Assembly: GCF_965363235.1 (NCBI RefSeq)
Contig: NC_134845.1
Location: 69,655,261 to 69,719,260 of the forward strand
DNA: 64,000 bases
Source: Mytilus galloprovincialis
Lineage: Eukaryota; Mollusca; Bivalvia; Mytilida; Mytilidae
Direction of reading: 5' to 3'
The notes below the pieces were generated by a model that worked only from the letters and a program-made list of their open reading frames with translations, did not search any database and had not been told where the DNA came from. Below are positions 10,915 to 22,800 of the stretch, one piece after another. Position 1 is the first letter of the stretch, and each line of letters opens with the position of its first letter. A program made the translations under genes and the position numbers.

Positions 10915-11395
10915 AATGACAATGTAAAACAATCCAAACGAGAAGACTAATGGCCTTATTTATGTACAAAAAAATTAACGAAAAACAAATATGTAACACA
11001 CGACAACCACTGAATTACAGGCTCCTGACTTGGGACAGGCACATACATGCAGAATGTGGCGCCGCGGGGTTAAACATGTTAGCAGGATCCAAACCCTCCC
11101 CCTAACCTGGGCAATGGTGTAACATTAAAACATCAGTACGAACTTACTATAAAAATCCGTTGAAAAGGCTGAACTCCTCATGATCAGATGGACACAAATA
11201 CAAGTGGACGTGGCCGTGTACTTGTACATCCCAATAACAATAAGACACTAGGTACAGATCTGAGAGTATTCGCAGTTAACTGACAGCTTAAATCAAAGCC
11301 ACTAACAACTAATAAAAGAATCATGCATCTAAAACGTAAAGCATTGCTGATATTATAATAATCTATACGGTAAAACATTATGTTGGACAATTACC
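10915..11395 (-). repeat. Dispersed repeat R5
   Basis: Includes 'aattacaggctcctgacttg', 'gacaggcacatacatgcag' and 'cttgtacatcccaataacaa'. I recognise this as a repeat common in mussel genomes, from memory rather than from a second copy in the window; a distant relative may be the 51700-51860 region ('aggctcctgatatgggacat'). Short ORFs here are not genes. Confidence 0.45.
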
Positions 11396-12343
11396 ATTGG
11401 TGTATCTAATTTAATAACTGTGTTGAATAACACTTCCTGTCAGCCAAGTTAGTCATCATGCATGGCTTAAATTAAAACATATATTGATACTAAACTGACT
11501 AGTTTTCATATAACAATACTCGTTCGTTGTCCATTCTGCATAAGTTTTATGTAATTTTAAAAGTTTAGATAGTCTCATCTGATTTCCATTTAGTTTTATG
11601 CATAGTCATATCTATAAAACAAAGATCATTGTTAACATTGAAAAAAAAATATTGATAAAAAAGCAGAAAACCGACTGACATATTCCTGATGGTATAGGCA
11701 TATTTATTGGTTAGACAGATTATTTATATGAAGAAAACTTGGTGGTTTATTGTATAACCTTATTGGATCACCTGCTCAAACAAATGATCACGGACTACTT
11801 TTTGAATTTTATAACTTAAAGGTGTACTGTATGGTCATTTAATAGCAATCTATAGGTATCAACGCTTTTTTCACCAAAATCTATATTATGAATTATTGTA
11901 CAAGTTATAAGTGATTGTTTGTCAATTTCTGTACAAATTGTACAAATTGTAATTTGTACAAAATGATAACTTGTACACAACATATATATATATTATGATT
12001 GATACATGCACGTCTCTGGTTTAGTTTACCGTGGCTTATGTTCAAACTCTAATACACGGAACTCTTTTGTTTGTCGCGTGAACTAATTTCGGGCTGAAAG
12101 TATTTCATATTTTAATAATATTTTTTTTTTGCATACACGTCTTTTTTCCTTATGGAGTGTCTGCATATATTTAAAATTACGTATCAGAAAATATCTCCAC
12201 TCTACATAAGAAACGGTTTTCTCGATTTGCACTTTCCCTATAATGATAACTTATACAAAAAAACATAGGCGCTTGGGTATATGATACAGATTTTATTTTT
12301 TTGGTTGTTGATTAAAATATTCAATTTTCTATAATCATCATTT

Positions 12344-13155
12344 CGCATAGCTATCACTTCTGTGCATGTCTCACCTAGTTTTGAGTGATTTAAACGACTT
12401 AGTGAAAATACCAAATTTTACTATCCATACTAAGAAACAAATACAAAATTTTACTATCCATACTAAGAAACGTTTGTTTCAATTGTTTCTTAGTATGGAT
12501 GGTAAAATTTGGTATTTTCACTTAGTCGTTTAAATCACTCGAAACTAGTTGAGACATGCACAGATGTATTTGTTTCTTAGTATGGATAGTAAAAATTTGT
12601 ATTTTCACTATTATGTATGTTCCGGACCATATGCGTATTTGGACCATACGCGTATGGTCATGACCATATGCGTACCATGACTCATATGGTCCGACCGTAC
12701 GCGTATGGTCGGACCATATGAGTATAATACTCGTTTGATTAATAACGGGTCGTTTATCTTTTAAAACAAGTTATGTCTTTCTTTCGAAAAGGAAAATAAC
12801 GGCCACAAATCCGAATTTTGAGCAAATATACAAAAGATCGACCTCATTTAACTCAAAAAGTAGCACATGAAGGTATATTTTTTATTACATATTTGATTTT
12901 ATCAGGCAAAAAATAGCCTATAAGAAATGTTCATCAAACTGTAAATACGGGATCAAAACTGTATAGTATGCCCTTAAGAAGTATTAAAAGTAAACTGTAT
13001 TTAAACAGAATGTTAATTACCCCGACCATACGCGTATGGTCGGACCATATGAGTATTTGGTCATATGGTCCAAATACTAATATGGTCCGGAACATATTTA
13101 TTAAGTCGTTAAAACTCACTCGAAACTAGGTGTGACATGCACGGCTATGATTAGC
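12344..13155. mobile_element. Large nested foldback element with palindromic units
   Basis: The ends are inverted copies: 'catgtctcacctagtttt' near 12370 and its complement near 13120-13150. Inside, 12373-12475 folds back on 12481-12575 (landmark 'actatccatactaagaaac', present in four copies). Two clusters at 12621-12730 and 13021-13095 repeat the perfect palindrome GACCATACGCGTATGGTC and variants, again as an inverted pair. No coding capacity is seen. It ends about 270 bases before the predicted SLAIN promoter motifs. Likely a non-autonomous foldback or MITE; no clean target duplication was identified. Confidence 0.7.
12621..12730. repeat. Cluster of GACCATAYGCGTATGGTC palindromes
   Basis: Four or five tandemly arranged palindromic units (GACCATATGCGTA, GGACCATACGCGTATGGTC, GACCGTACGCGTATGGTC). 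A second cluster in inverted order lies at 13021-13095. Each full unit is self-complementary and has the MluI-like ACGCGT centre. Confidence 0.75.
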
Positions 13156-13408
13156 AATTCAGAGCCTTCAGATTGTGTTGTTTTTCAGAATTATAGAACT
13201 CATACAGACTCACTATGTACAACTTTTAAATTTTCAGTCTATAGGTCGTTTTATACATTATACTTTGGGACGATATTTCGCCATAATTCCTAACCGGATC
13301 ATTTTTAATCGATAATTAATACTAATCAAGAGATCAAAGGATTGCGCACCTGCCAATGATTCATAATAAATATAGTGATCGCACAGCAATCTATGAGTGA
13401 AAATGTAA

Positions 13409-13460
13409 ACGGAAGTTACCATTTGCGCATGCGTGTTTAAACTAAACACAAAATGGCTAC
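13409..13460 (+). promoter_or_regulatory. Predicted TATA-less promoter of the SLAIN gene
   Basis: Three core-promoter motifs common at animal housekeeping genes occur in 50 bases: an ETS-type ACGGAAGT (13410-13417), an NRF1-type TTGCGCATGCGTG (13423-13435) and a YY1-like AAAATGGCTAC (about 13450-13460). YY1-like motifs often sit just downstream of the start, so transcription probably begins close to 13440. Motif matches only; no expression data. Confidence 0.55.
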
Positions 13461-13528
13461 AAAGATATGAAGTGTGTCCCAACTGTGTTAAATTTTGTAT
13501 TTTACAAAGTCATTTGACTATAAAACTA

Positions 13529-13549
13529 ATGTCAAATAACCATGGATAG
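13529..13549 (+). promoter_or_regulatory. Small uORF overlapping the SLAIN start codon
   Basis: ATG TCA AAT AAC CAT GGA TAG runs out of frame across the main ATG at 13542. The main start has the better context (AACCATGG). Such an overlapping uORF may lower translation. A second five-codon uORF starts in the YY1-like motif. Confidence 0.4.
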
Positions 13550-13822
13550 CGGAGATTCATTGATAGACCCAGAAGCGGAAGTTCGCAAACTCCAAGATCT
13601 AGTCAAAAAGCTTGAAAAGCAAAATGAAGTGCTTCGTTCTAGACAAAAAAACAATTCAGAAAATGTACAGAACGGTGAAATTGAACATGGGAAATTGACT
13701 TTGCATCATAATAACAATATTCCCGACACCTTAAATTTAAAGAATCAACCTGTGGAATCAGGCGATGATTCTGAATTGGTTGATATCGAAAATCTTTCAA
13801 TGAAAGATGAAGAAGACAGTTG
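13542..13822 (+). CDS. SLAIN: SLAIN exon 1
   Basis: Encodes [20 protein letters not shown] and the rest of the coiled coil, then an acidic stretch ending [14 protein letters not shown]. Donor AGTTG/GTAAGG, phase 2; tryptophan TGG is completed by exon 2. A 79-codon antisense ORF over this exon is a shadow. Confidence 0.93.
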
Positions 13823-16800
13823 GTAAGGCAAATGTAATAGAAATACATCAAAAAGTCATCATCCTGCTGTCCTGTCAAATGTTTTCATACATCAGATATT
13901 TTGTGCATCATGTTTTCATATAATCATGATAATCCATATTTCAATTGCACATACATGTAAATGCATACATTGTGACATGTTTTTCGATTTTTCTATATTC
14001 CAAACAACATGTCAACAACAACAATACAGCTGACAAATAACAATGTGCAACATATTCGAAGTAGCATTAAAAGTTCTGGAAATTTCTGAATTCGGTAACG
14101 TTAATGAATTTGGTAATCAGTCAGGGGACTTTCTTAAATGAGTGATTTTCTAAATCACTGATTCAAGTAACATTTTGTTCATAAAGGTTGAAAGTAAGAG
14201 TTATCTTTCTTTAATAATCACCTATTTAAGTAGTACAAATTTATCACTAGACTAAGTGATTTAATTTTATTGTAGTTTTAAATATAGAATACTAATGATC
14301 CAGGGACTAATTATGTTTCTAAACTTATCAGAATCAACATCTGTGTTGTCTAGGATGACCAGGTCATTTCAAGTGATGACCTTGTACTGAATCTAGGATA
14401 ATGACATACAAATCACTTGTTTAAGTACCATACATTTTGTACCTCAATTTCCTTCCCAAAAATCACTTCTTTTAAGTATCATTATTTTAATAACCCCCAC
14501 TAATTTCAACACCCCTGAACAGTGATTTTTTTTATCGTGAACAGTAGAATTTTATTACATAATCTGTAAGATGAAACCTTGAACTTCACAGGAAAAATAC
14601 TCCCACTGCTGGGAAAAATCTTTTAAGAAAGTATCAGTTTATTATGTAAAGCCATTATTGTAGCATTTTTTCAACTAAAATAGAATTTTCAGCTAAATGA
14701 TAGCATCAAAGGCATTAACCTTTCTACTTAAAAGAAGCAAAAAGTTTATTTTTTTCAATTTTAATAATTAAAAGATATTATTTTACACCTATGTGTTTAA
14801 AATTTAAAAAAAATTACAAAATCTTGATTTGTGACAAAATTTTGAATTTGCTACTCTAATAAGTGATTTAAAAATCACTTATCTCAGTAAGTCCCCTGAC
14901 TGGTAATGGCTACCAAATTCTTTAACATGATTAACTGAACCATTAACGAATTAGGTACTTTCAGTGTTTATTAGGTTTTGCCAACTTTTGGCATTTATAA
15001 ATAAAAAAATGGCATGCTGGGAACAACTTCATACCAAACTAAAGACAAATTTAAAGAATTATATCTGGTAAAATTAAAATCTATCTACCACAGGTTCATG
15101 AAAATTGATGTCAAATGTTCCAAAATCCTTATCATTTACTTATTTATTTATTTATAAATGCCAAAAACCAGATAAATTCTGAAGTTACCAAAATTCGTTA
15201 ATCAGTCAGGGGACTTACTTAAATAAGTGATTTTCTAAATCACTGATTCAAGTAACATTATTTCCATAAAGGTTGGAAGTTAGAGTTGTCGTTCTTTATT
15301 AATCACCTATTTAAGTAGTACAAATTAATCACTAGAAGAAGTGATTTAATTTTATTGTAGCTTTAAATATAGAATACTAATGATCCAGGAACTAATTATG
15401 TTTCTAAACTTATCAGAACCAACATCTGTGTTGTCTAGGATGACCAGGTCATTTCAGGTGATGACCTTGTACTGAATCTAGGATAATGACATAAAAATCA
15501 CTTGTTTAAGTATCAGACCTCAATTTCCTTCCTAAAAATCACTTCTTTTTTAAAAGTATCATTCTTTTAATAACCCCCACTAATTTCAACACCCCCGAAC
15601 AGTGAAATTTTTATCGCGAACAGTAGAATTTTATTACATAATCTGAAAGATGAAACCTTGAACTTCACAGGAAAAATACTCCCACTGCTGGGAAAAATCT
15701 TTGAAGAAAGTATCAGTTCATTATGTAAAGCCATTATTATAGCATTTTTTCAACTAAAATAGAATTTTCAGCTAAATGATAGCATCAAAGGCATAAACCT
15801 TGCTACTTAAAAGTCCTAAACAAAAAGTTAATTTTTTTTTTAATTTTACTAATTAAAAGATATTATTTAAACCTATGTGTTTAAAATTTTGAAAAAAACT
15901 ACATAATCCCAATTTGTGACAAAACCTCGATTTTGCTACTCAAATAAGTGATTTAAAAATCACTTACTTCAGTAATTCCCCTGACTGTTAATGGTTCAGA
16001 GATTTCCAGAACTGATACTCCTTTTTGCTATTTGTCTGCTTGGACATCACACAAGTTCCCATAAAATTTTGACATCATATACATGATACATGTCATAATA
16101 GAAAATATCTTGCACCACAATTGAAAAGTGATTGCTGTATGATGTCAAAAGTTGAAGTCAGACAGATTCTTGAAAGATTATTCAAAGACCTAAGAACAAC
16201 TATGATCAAAATTACCTGTTCAACCATTTTTATTAAACACATGTCATAAAGCAATATGTATATTTCATATTGCATTAAATCATGATTATGACTGATTGCT
16301 TCAGGTCACAAAAGTTCAATCTAAAAAGAGTTACATGCCCTTGCATTTCGTAACTGGGGAGAACACTGTATAGTTCTCAACTTTATTACAAAATATTATT
16401 AACATTGTTGTTATAATTGTACTTTTATTTACAGGTTATATTCATCCCCCAAACCTGCCACGCCTTCACAGAACAGAGTTAGTCCATACAAATGGGTTCG
16501 GCAAGAATTTGAGCACCCAAGTCCAGAGGTGGAATCCGTGAAGAGGTCCTTAATTTTTAAACTTGATGAAGCTGCTAGAAGTAAGATAGTATTTATAAAT
16601 ATAGATTTTACATGTACATTGTAACATGTACCAGTGCATTATCAGATTCATCTATTCGAGATAGTTAAAATTTATAATTTATTATAAACTATTGAGATAA
16701 GATAAATCTGATAATCATCCACTAGTAACTAAATGTATGTAAAAATCTGTTTCTCATATTTCTTTAATGATCATAATGATTTAAAAAAAATCTTTTTTGA

Positions 16801-19800
16801 TAAACTTAAATCCCTTTTGATTGAATTCCACAAATCCACAAAATTGTCATTTTTATCTTCCCATGTTTGCAATTTTTTTTATACAAAGGGTTAAGACAGG
16901 GTTATATTGCAGCAGAATTAGAGAATAGTCATTATAGATGATAGTGGTCATAGATAGGTGGTAGATAAATTCAAAGTCAAACTTTTATTTTTTTAGTAAT
17001 AGTTATTTTATACATCAGAGTTATGCAAACCATTAAAAAAGGTAAACTTTCCCTTCATGTACATTTATTTTGTCTGCTTGTAAGAAATCGAATGGGATTA
17101 ATTGTTCTTCTTTGTTGATTATATTTGTTAATCCTTGCTTTTAACTTTCAAACTGATGACTTTTCAGTGAGTAGGAGTTGTAGTACACCAGTATTTGGAA
17201 GTTACAGTACACCAAGAACTTATACTAAGATGAGTCATTCTGCTGATAGTACACCTGTCATGCCTGTATATAATAACAAACCTGTCATCAGGAAATCATT
17301 GGCAACGTCTTATGGTAAGAATTGTGTCATATTATACAGTACTCCAAAGGGTCCTCAGTGGTCAAGTGGTATAAGTAGTTACTAATGTAATCACTAGCCA
17401 GTCAACACTGAGGTTGTTAGTTCGAACCCTGCACAAACGGGTGCACTCGACTCCAATAATAATTTAATAGGATTGTCAGTTTTCATATTGAAAGTCAGTG
17501 GCTTCTCTAGCACTCAGACTTTCTCCACCAATAAAAACCGGCCTCTATAAAACAGCACAAAAACAGTGCTTAAAAATGGTGTTAAAACACCCAAAAATCA
17601 AATTAAATATACAGTACTCTCAAAAGGGGGAGTAAATACAATGTTGCAATGACATACCATGGAAAATGGAACAAATAACAGTCCACAAATTGTCTGACAA
17701 AATTTATCTAAGCTTGACCTCATTGTCATAGATCTTTCAAAATGTTTAGTGTCCATGATGCTTTCAGTAAAACCTTTATTTTTAGGACTTTTCAACGTTG
17801 AATCAATGGTCAGTAAAGAAGGCGAGACATTTTAGATTGTGCACTCTTATCTTGATTATCTGAAAGCTTGATACACAAGTAATCAAAAACTATTTTATTA
17901 AAGTGCATTTGAATTGTGTTTTGAATTTTGTTTTCATTATCAATTTTAGGAAGTAATATTGGAATGGGTAAAAATGTTGATACTGGAACATTTACCAGAC
18001 CTAAACGAACCAGACCTCAAGTAAATGATATGCCACCAGATCATGCAAAGCTTCCTGAAGAATCAGACAGTACAGATAGTAAAAATCATCCAAATGTTTC
18101 AGATATAGAAAATTTAGCAAAATTACAAGAAGAGAGTAAGTCTGCATTGACTCTGCAAATATTATTTGAGTCTAAACTAATAATTTGTTGGATATGAACA
18201 AACAATTTTGAATGGAAAGTATGTTTAAAAATAACCTGTTGTGTACATGTATCATATTATTAGAACTGCTTGCTGCACACATGCATATATCATAGTTTTA
18301 TTAGATACATGTTGCTGACAATATATGTACAACGATTCATACTTAAATGAAACAAAAAACAAAAGCAATTTATGAATGATAAAATCCAAAAACAGTTGTT
18401 GACACTTGTATCAAACTCTCTTGGCCTAAAATACTGCAAAAGTCACAAATTTAAAACCTTGTTCCTGAAATTAAAGCACAGTATTTTGCATTAATTTAAT
18501 CGTTTTTAGTCCAGCTGTGATGAGTTGAAATTTTGTTAGACACAAGTATACCATGTTTAAAGCTTAGAGTGTTCAAACAAAGCTGTTATTATATAAAAAT
18601 AAGGAGATTTGAATGTAAGCAATAAAAGGCAACTATCTTCAACAATGAAAAACCCATATCGTATGGGTGGTTATAAAAGGCAACTATCTTCAACAATGAA
18701 AAACCCATATCGTATGGGTGGTTATAAAAGGCAACTATCTTCAACAATGAAAAACCCATATCGTATGGGTGGTTATAAAAGGCAACTATCTTCAACAATG
18801 AAAAACCCATAACGTATGGGTGGTTATAAAAGGCAACTATCTTCAACAATGAAAAACCCATATCGTATGGGTGGTTATAAAAGGCAACTATCTTCAACAA
18901 TGAAAAACCCATATCGTATGGGTGGTTATAAAAGGCAACTATCTTCAACAATGAAAAACCCATATCGTATGGGTGGTTATAAAAGGCAACTATCTTCAAC
19001 AATGAAAAACCCATATCGTATGGGTGGTTATAAAAGGCAACTATCTTCAACAATGAAAAACCCATAACGTATGGGTGGCTATAAAAGGCAACTATCTTCA
19101 ACAATGAAAAACCCATAACGTATGAGTGGCTATAAAAGTCCCAAACATGAAAAATATGAAACCATTCAATTGAGAAAACTGACTGCTTGATTTACAACAA
19201 AACAATTTGTGAAACAAATATAACAGACATGAACCAATGACAACCTATACAATGTTGTATTTTTTGTTCCAAAGTCAGACTTGAAAGATACAAAGCTTTA
19301 CTCATGAATAGTTAAATTCAACTCTTTATTCAATGAACAAAAAGTAAACATGCAGAGACCGAAATATAGGAATAAAATATATGTAACAACAAAAGGACCT
19401 TTTACACTTAAAAGAGAGCCTTGGTGTAATGGTTAGTGCATCGGACTACTAACATAAAGGTTCCTGGTTCGATTCCCGTTTGGGATGAAAATTTCAGGAA
19501 CTCAATTTTCGGCTCTCCCTTGACAACATCTGCGAGTATGGTCTTGAGGAAACGATGATAGCTCGTGGGAAGGGGACGATAAGTGGCTGACCCGTGTTAA
19601 GAAAGAGCCATATCTCTTGCACGTTAAAGACATCCTTGTAGATTTCAAAAAAGAGTAGGCTAATGCTGCTACAAGGCAGCACTCGCACCCGCAAAGTGGA
19701 AAGGGATTAATATAAGTTGCAAAACTTGTTTCCCAATCCACTATAGATAAATATGTTTAAACTAAAAAACTTAAAAAATGTAAAAAGTAAAGTCCTGTCT

Positions 19801-22800
19801 ATATACTTATTAATTTATTACAACCACTGTATTTTCAGGTTTACGGCAAAGTATGTCACAGTCTTCACCAAGAAGAGGTAATAATAAAGTCTAGATAACT
19901 TTAGAAAAAAGTTTGGAGAAAAATGTAAATAATTATTTTAAACTTACATCACCATGATCACCTATAAAGGTAGAAGCAGGTCTAGAAACTTCTGTACTCA
20001 ATTAATCTGTCTTAAAGAAAACTTTCATCAAAGATTTCTAAGCTTCTTGAGATGGAATGATTTAGTATTACTCATTACAGTAATGTATCTGACAACCCTG
20101 ATATTCATATTTAAACAACAGATTTATGAGAATATTGAGGTTTATACAAATGTAAGTAAAAGAAAACATGTTTTTTTTTTATGTGGAAAAATTAAATTAA
20201 AATCCTTTTATTTGAAATCAAAAAGTATATATTAAAAAAAATTATAGTTTATAAATGTACTATTTTTGTTAAGCCCCAAAACCACGACAGATTCCTCAAT
20301 CTGTTAACACAGAAAATGATAACCATGTGGGTAATAGATGTAGCCCAAACAAATTTGACGGTAAGGAGCATGATTGTGGTTGAAACATCTCTCTACAGAA
20401 CTGGTTCCTAGATTATATATGATGACTGCATCTTCTATGTTTTTTATTATTTATAAAAAGTTTTCACTTATGTTTTAAAGTGAGTTGTTCAAGAATTAAT
20501 TGCATTCGGTATGGTTGAAATGCCATTATAGTGAAGGGGAAGTGAGATTTCTGTTTTTACACAATAAGGCATTACATTTTTAATCAAAATTGTATGCATT
20601 GGAGTTTCTGTAAGTGGATATAATATACATGATATATTTCACAATGAAAGTTGCATTAAACAGTTTTGTAGACAGATATCCTGACCAATTTACATGTTGT
20701 AAGCATGGCTGTCATGCATGGTTACTTTGGAGTTGAATATCAATATGTCTGCATTATAATGATTATATTGTGTATGTGCTTGAAATGACAAAACTATGTA
20801 TTGTTATGTCCATGTGCTCTATTAAGATGACAAAACTAAAATATTTTTTTAGATGTACTACAGATTATGCTTTATTTGTTGTAACGAATACACCATATTT
20901 AAATATACCATTTTCTTCTTTCCAATGAAAAATATTCATTGGTAGACTATACTTTTCAGGGCTCACACTACTTCAGAATTATAGGGAGAAGTGACTTCTC
21001 TTTTTGAAACTGATAGGGAGAAGTGGTGAGATTTGAAAGAGAAGTGCTCATTCGCGCGGTGCGCTACAATGTTTGGATTCTACTATAGTATAAAGGGTCA
21101 TATGTAAATAATGTTCTTTTTATATTATTCAATTCATATCTGAGTATACAATTAAAGTAACATTTCAAATTAAAAAGTTGTTTAAGTTTTACTAAGGTTC
21201 TTGTGAGAAACTACCAACTAAATATTTAATATCTAGCACCAAATAAAAAGTTTTGTTCCTTTTTGTTTATAACAGAATTTGCAAGTTCTCACTATAGAGC
21301 ATGCATGCTTGGTAGTATATCATTTTGATTGACCTAAACAATGAAAATTCAACTAATGATGTGACCTTTCTAGAAATATTAACGAAAATTAAATGAATTA
21401 CATCCTATAAAAATATCAGTCTTACAATTGGAAAAAAGTATTAGAAAAATGAAACCTCACACACTGAATGATCTTTTGTGTGGTATATTTAAACATGGTG
21501 TATATAATTTTATAAATTTTTCCATTGGCATTAAATTAATTTGAGTAAGAGTTATTGCCCTTTTGGCATATTGTTCACTTGATAGTATTTTGTTGAAACA
21601 AAAATGAATTGGGGGGTTGGAAGGCAGTTTTTGTCAGCACCCGCCACCCAGACAATTGTAATTGAGAATTATAGTTCATTATAGTGTGAAAAGTTGCTCT
21701 GATACCCATCACCCATGTATTATTAATACAATGTGCCTTCCAACACCCCCATACATTTTTTTCTGGAATAGCCCTGACAGAAATTTGATTATTTTTTTGT
21801 ACAGTATGGATGTGTGTTTCATGTATTGTCTACATATTACATATATATCTGTAACTAACATGTAAAAATACTTTTAAAGCTTATAAATACAGTTTTGTTT
21901 TGTCAAAATAACTTGAGGCATGTGCAGACTTTTTTCCTTTATTTCAATAAATCATTGATGTGTCATGCATATACCATATATGTATGAATAAAGTTAAAAT
22001 AAGAATTATAAAAGTTTAAATAAATTTCTTATTGAAACATTCATAACAATAAGGCCACAATTAAAAATATTTCAGTTTTCCCAAACCCGACCCATGATGA
22101 CTGGGTGTGGGTAGGTAGGTAGGCAAATTCTTTTTTTCTTTCTTCAGAATTTGCATGAAAATATTAAAAGATCTTGAAACAGACAGTACATCTGTTTTTG
22201 TCGTCAAACCTTTGTAGAGTCAACCAAAAGCCATGAATTTAAAACCTCTATACATAAATTAGTCTACTTTATGATTTGTATCCTGAGATGTTTATAACCC
22301 TGACAATTGCTACATGTGTGAAAGGGCTGGTGGATTTATGAAGTGATTTTCAACAGTTACATCAACACGATGTTTGTGTAAAAAAAATATCAGCTGACTA
22401 TGTATTGATTTAATTTGTTTGCAGTTTTTAAACCCTAGATTAAATGTCCTAAAATATTTTAAATGAATTATTATCTACCATCCATAGTTTCTGTCTTTTT
22501 TTTTTTTTTTGAAAATTTATATTTTAATAATTACATTAGATGTATGTTTCATTATAATATTTTATTCTGATTGTTTAACTGCACATCACTATTATTCCGT
22601 AAGCAGTTGCATTGCTCAATACAACTATTCACTCATGATAACACGTAATCCAACAATAAAGTGCACAGGTGAATTAAATAATAAAATATATAAAATTCGT
22701 GTTTTCATGATCATAGCTAAAAAATTTAATTATAAGTATTGAATGCTTCTTTTTGTAACTTTATAGGGTTGTAAAAGCGTTGACTGTGCATACATTTTGA

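Larger units (their letters stand above)
14055..16015. repeat. Older foldback interrupted by copies A and B
   Basis: Outside copy A is 'agttctggaaatttctgaa' and outside copy B its inverted counterpart 'ttcagagatttccagaact'. Between A and B, 14938-15015 ('cattaacgaattaggtac', 'ggcatttataaata') is inverted at 15140-15205. The arrangement suggests a palindromic element that served as target for two insertions. Confidence 0.6.

Noticed and set aside
13639-13878. Antisense ORF over SLAIN exon 1
   Set aside because: Shadow of the conserved coding exon on the other strand.
17350-17430. Functional tRNA gene
   Set aside because: Same reasoning: tRNA-like head of a repeated SINE.
18589-19116. 175-codon minus-strand ORF and matching plus-strand ORFs with 17-residue repeats
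   Set aside because: They are the open frames of the 51-bp minisatellite inside a SLAIN intron; no start context or splice support.
19415-19490. Functional tRNA gene
   Set aside because: A and B boxes are present, but the anticodon and acceptor stems do not pair well and the sequence continues as a SINE body with a second copy elsewhere.
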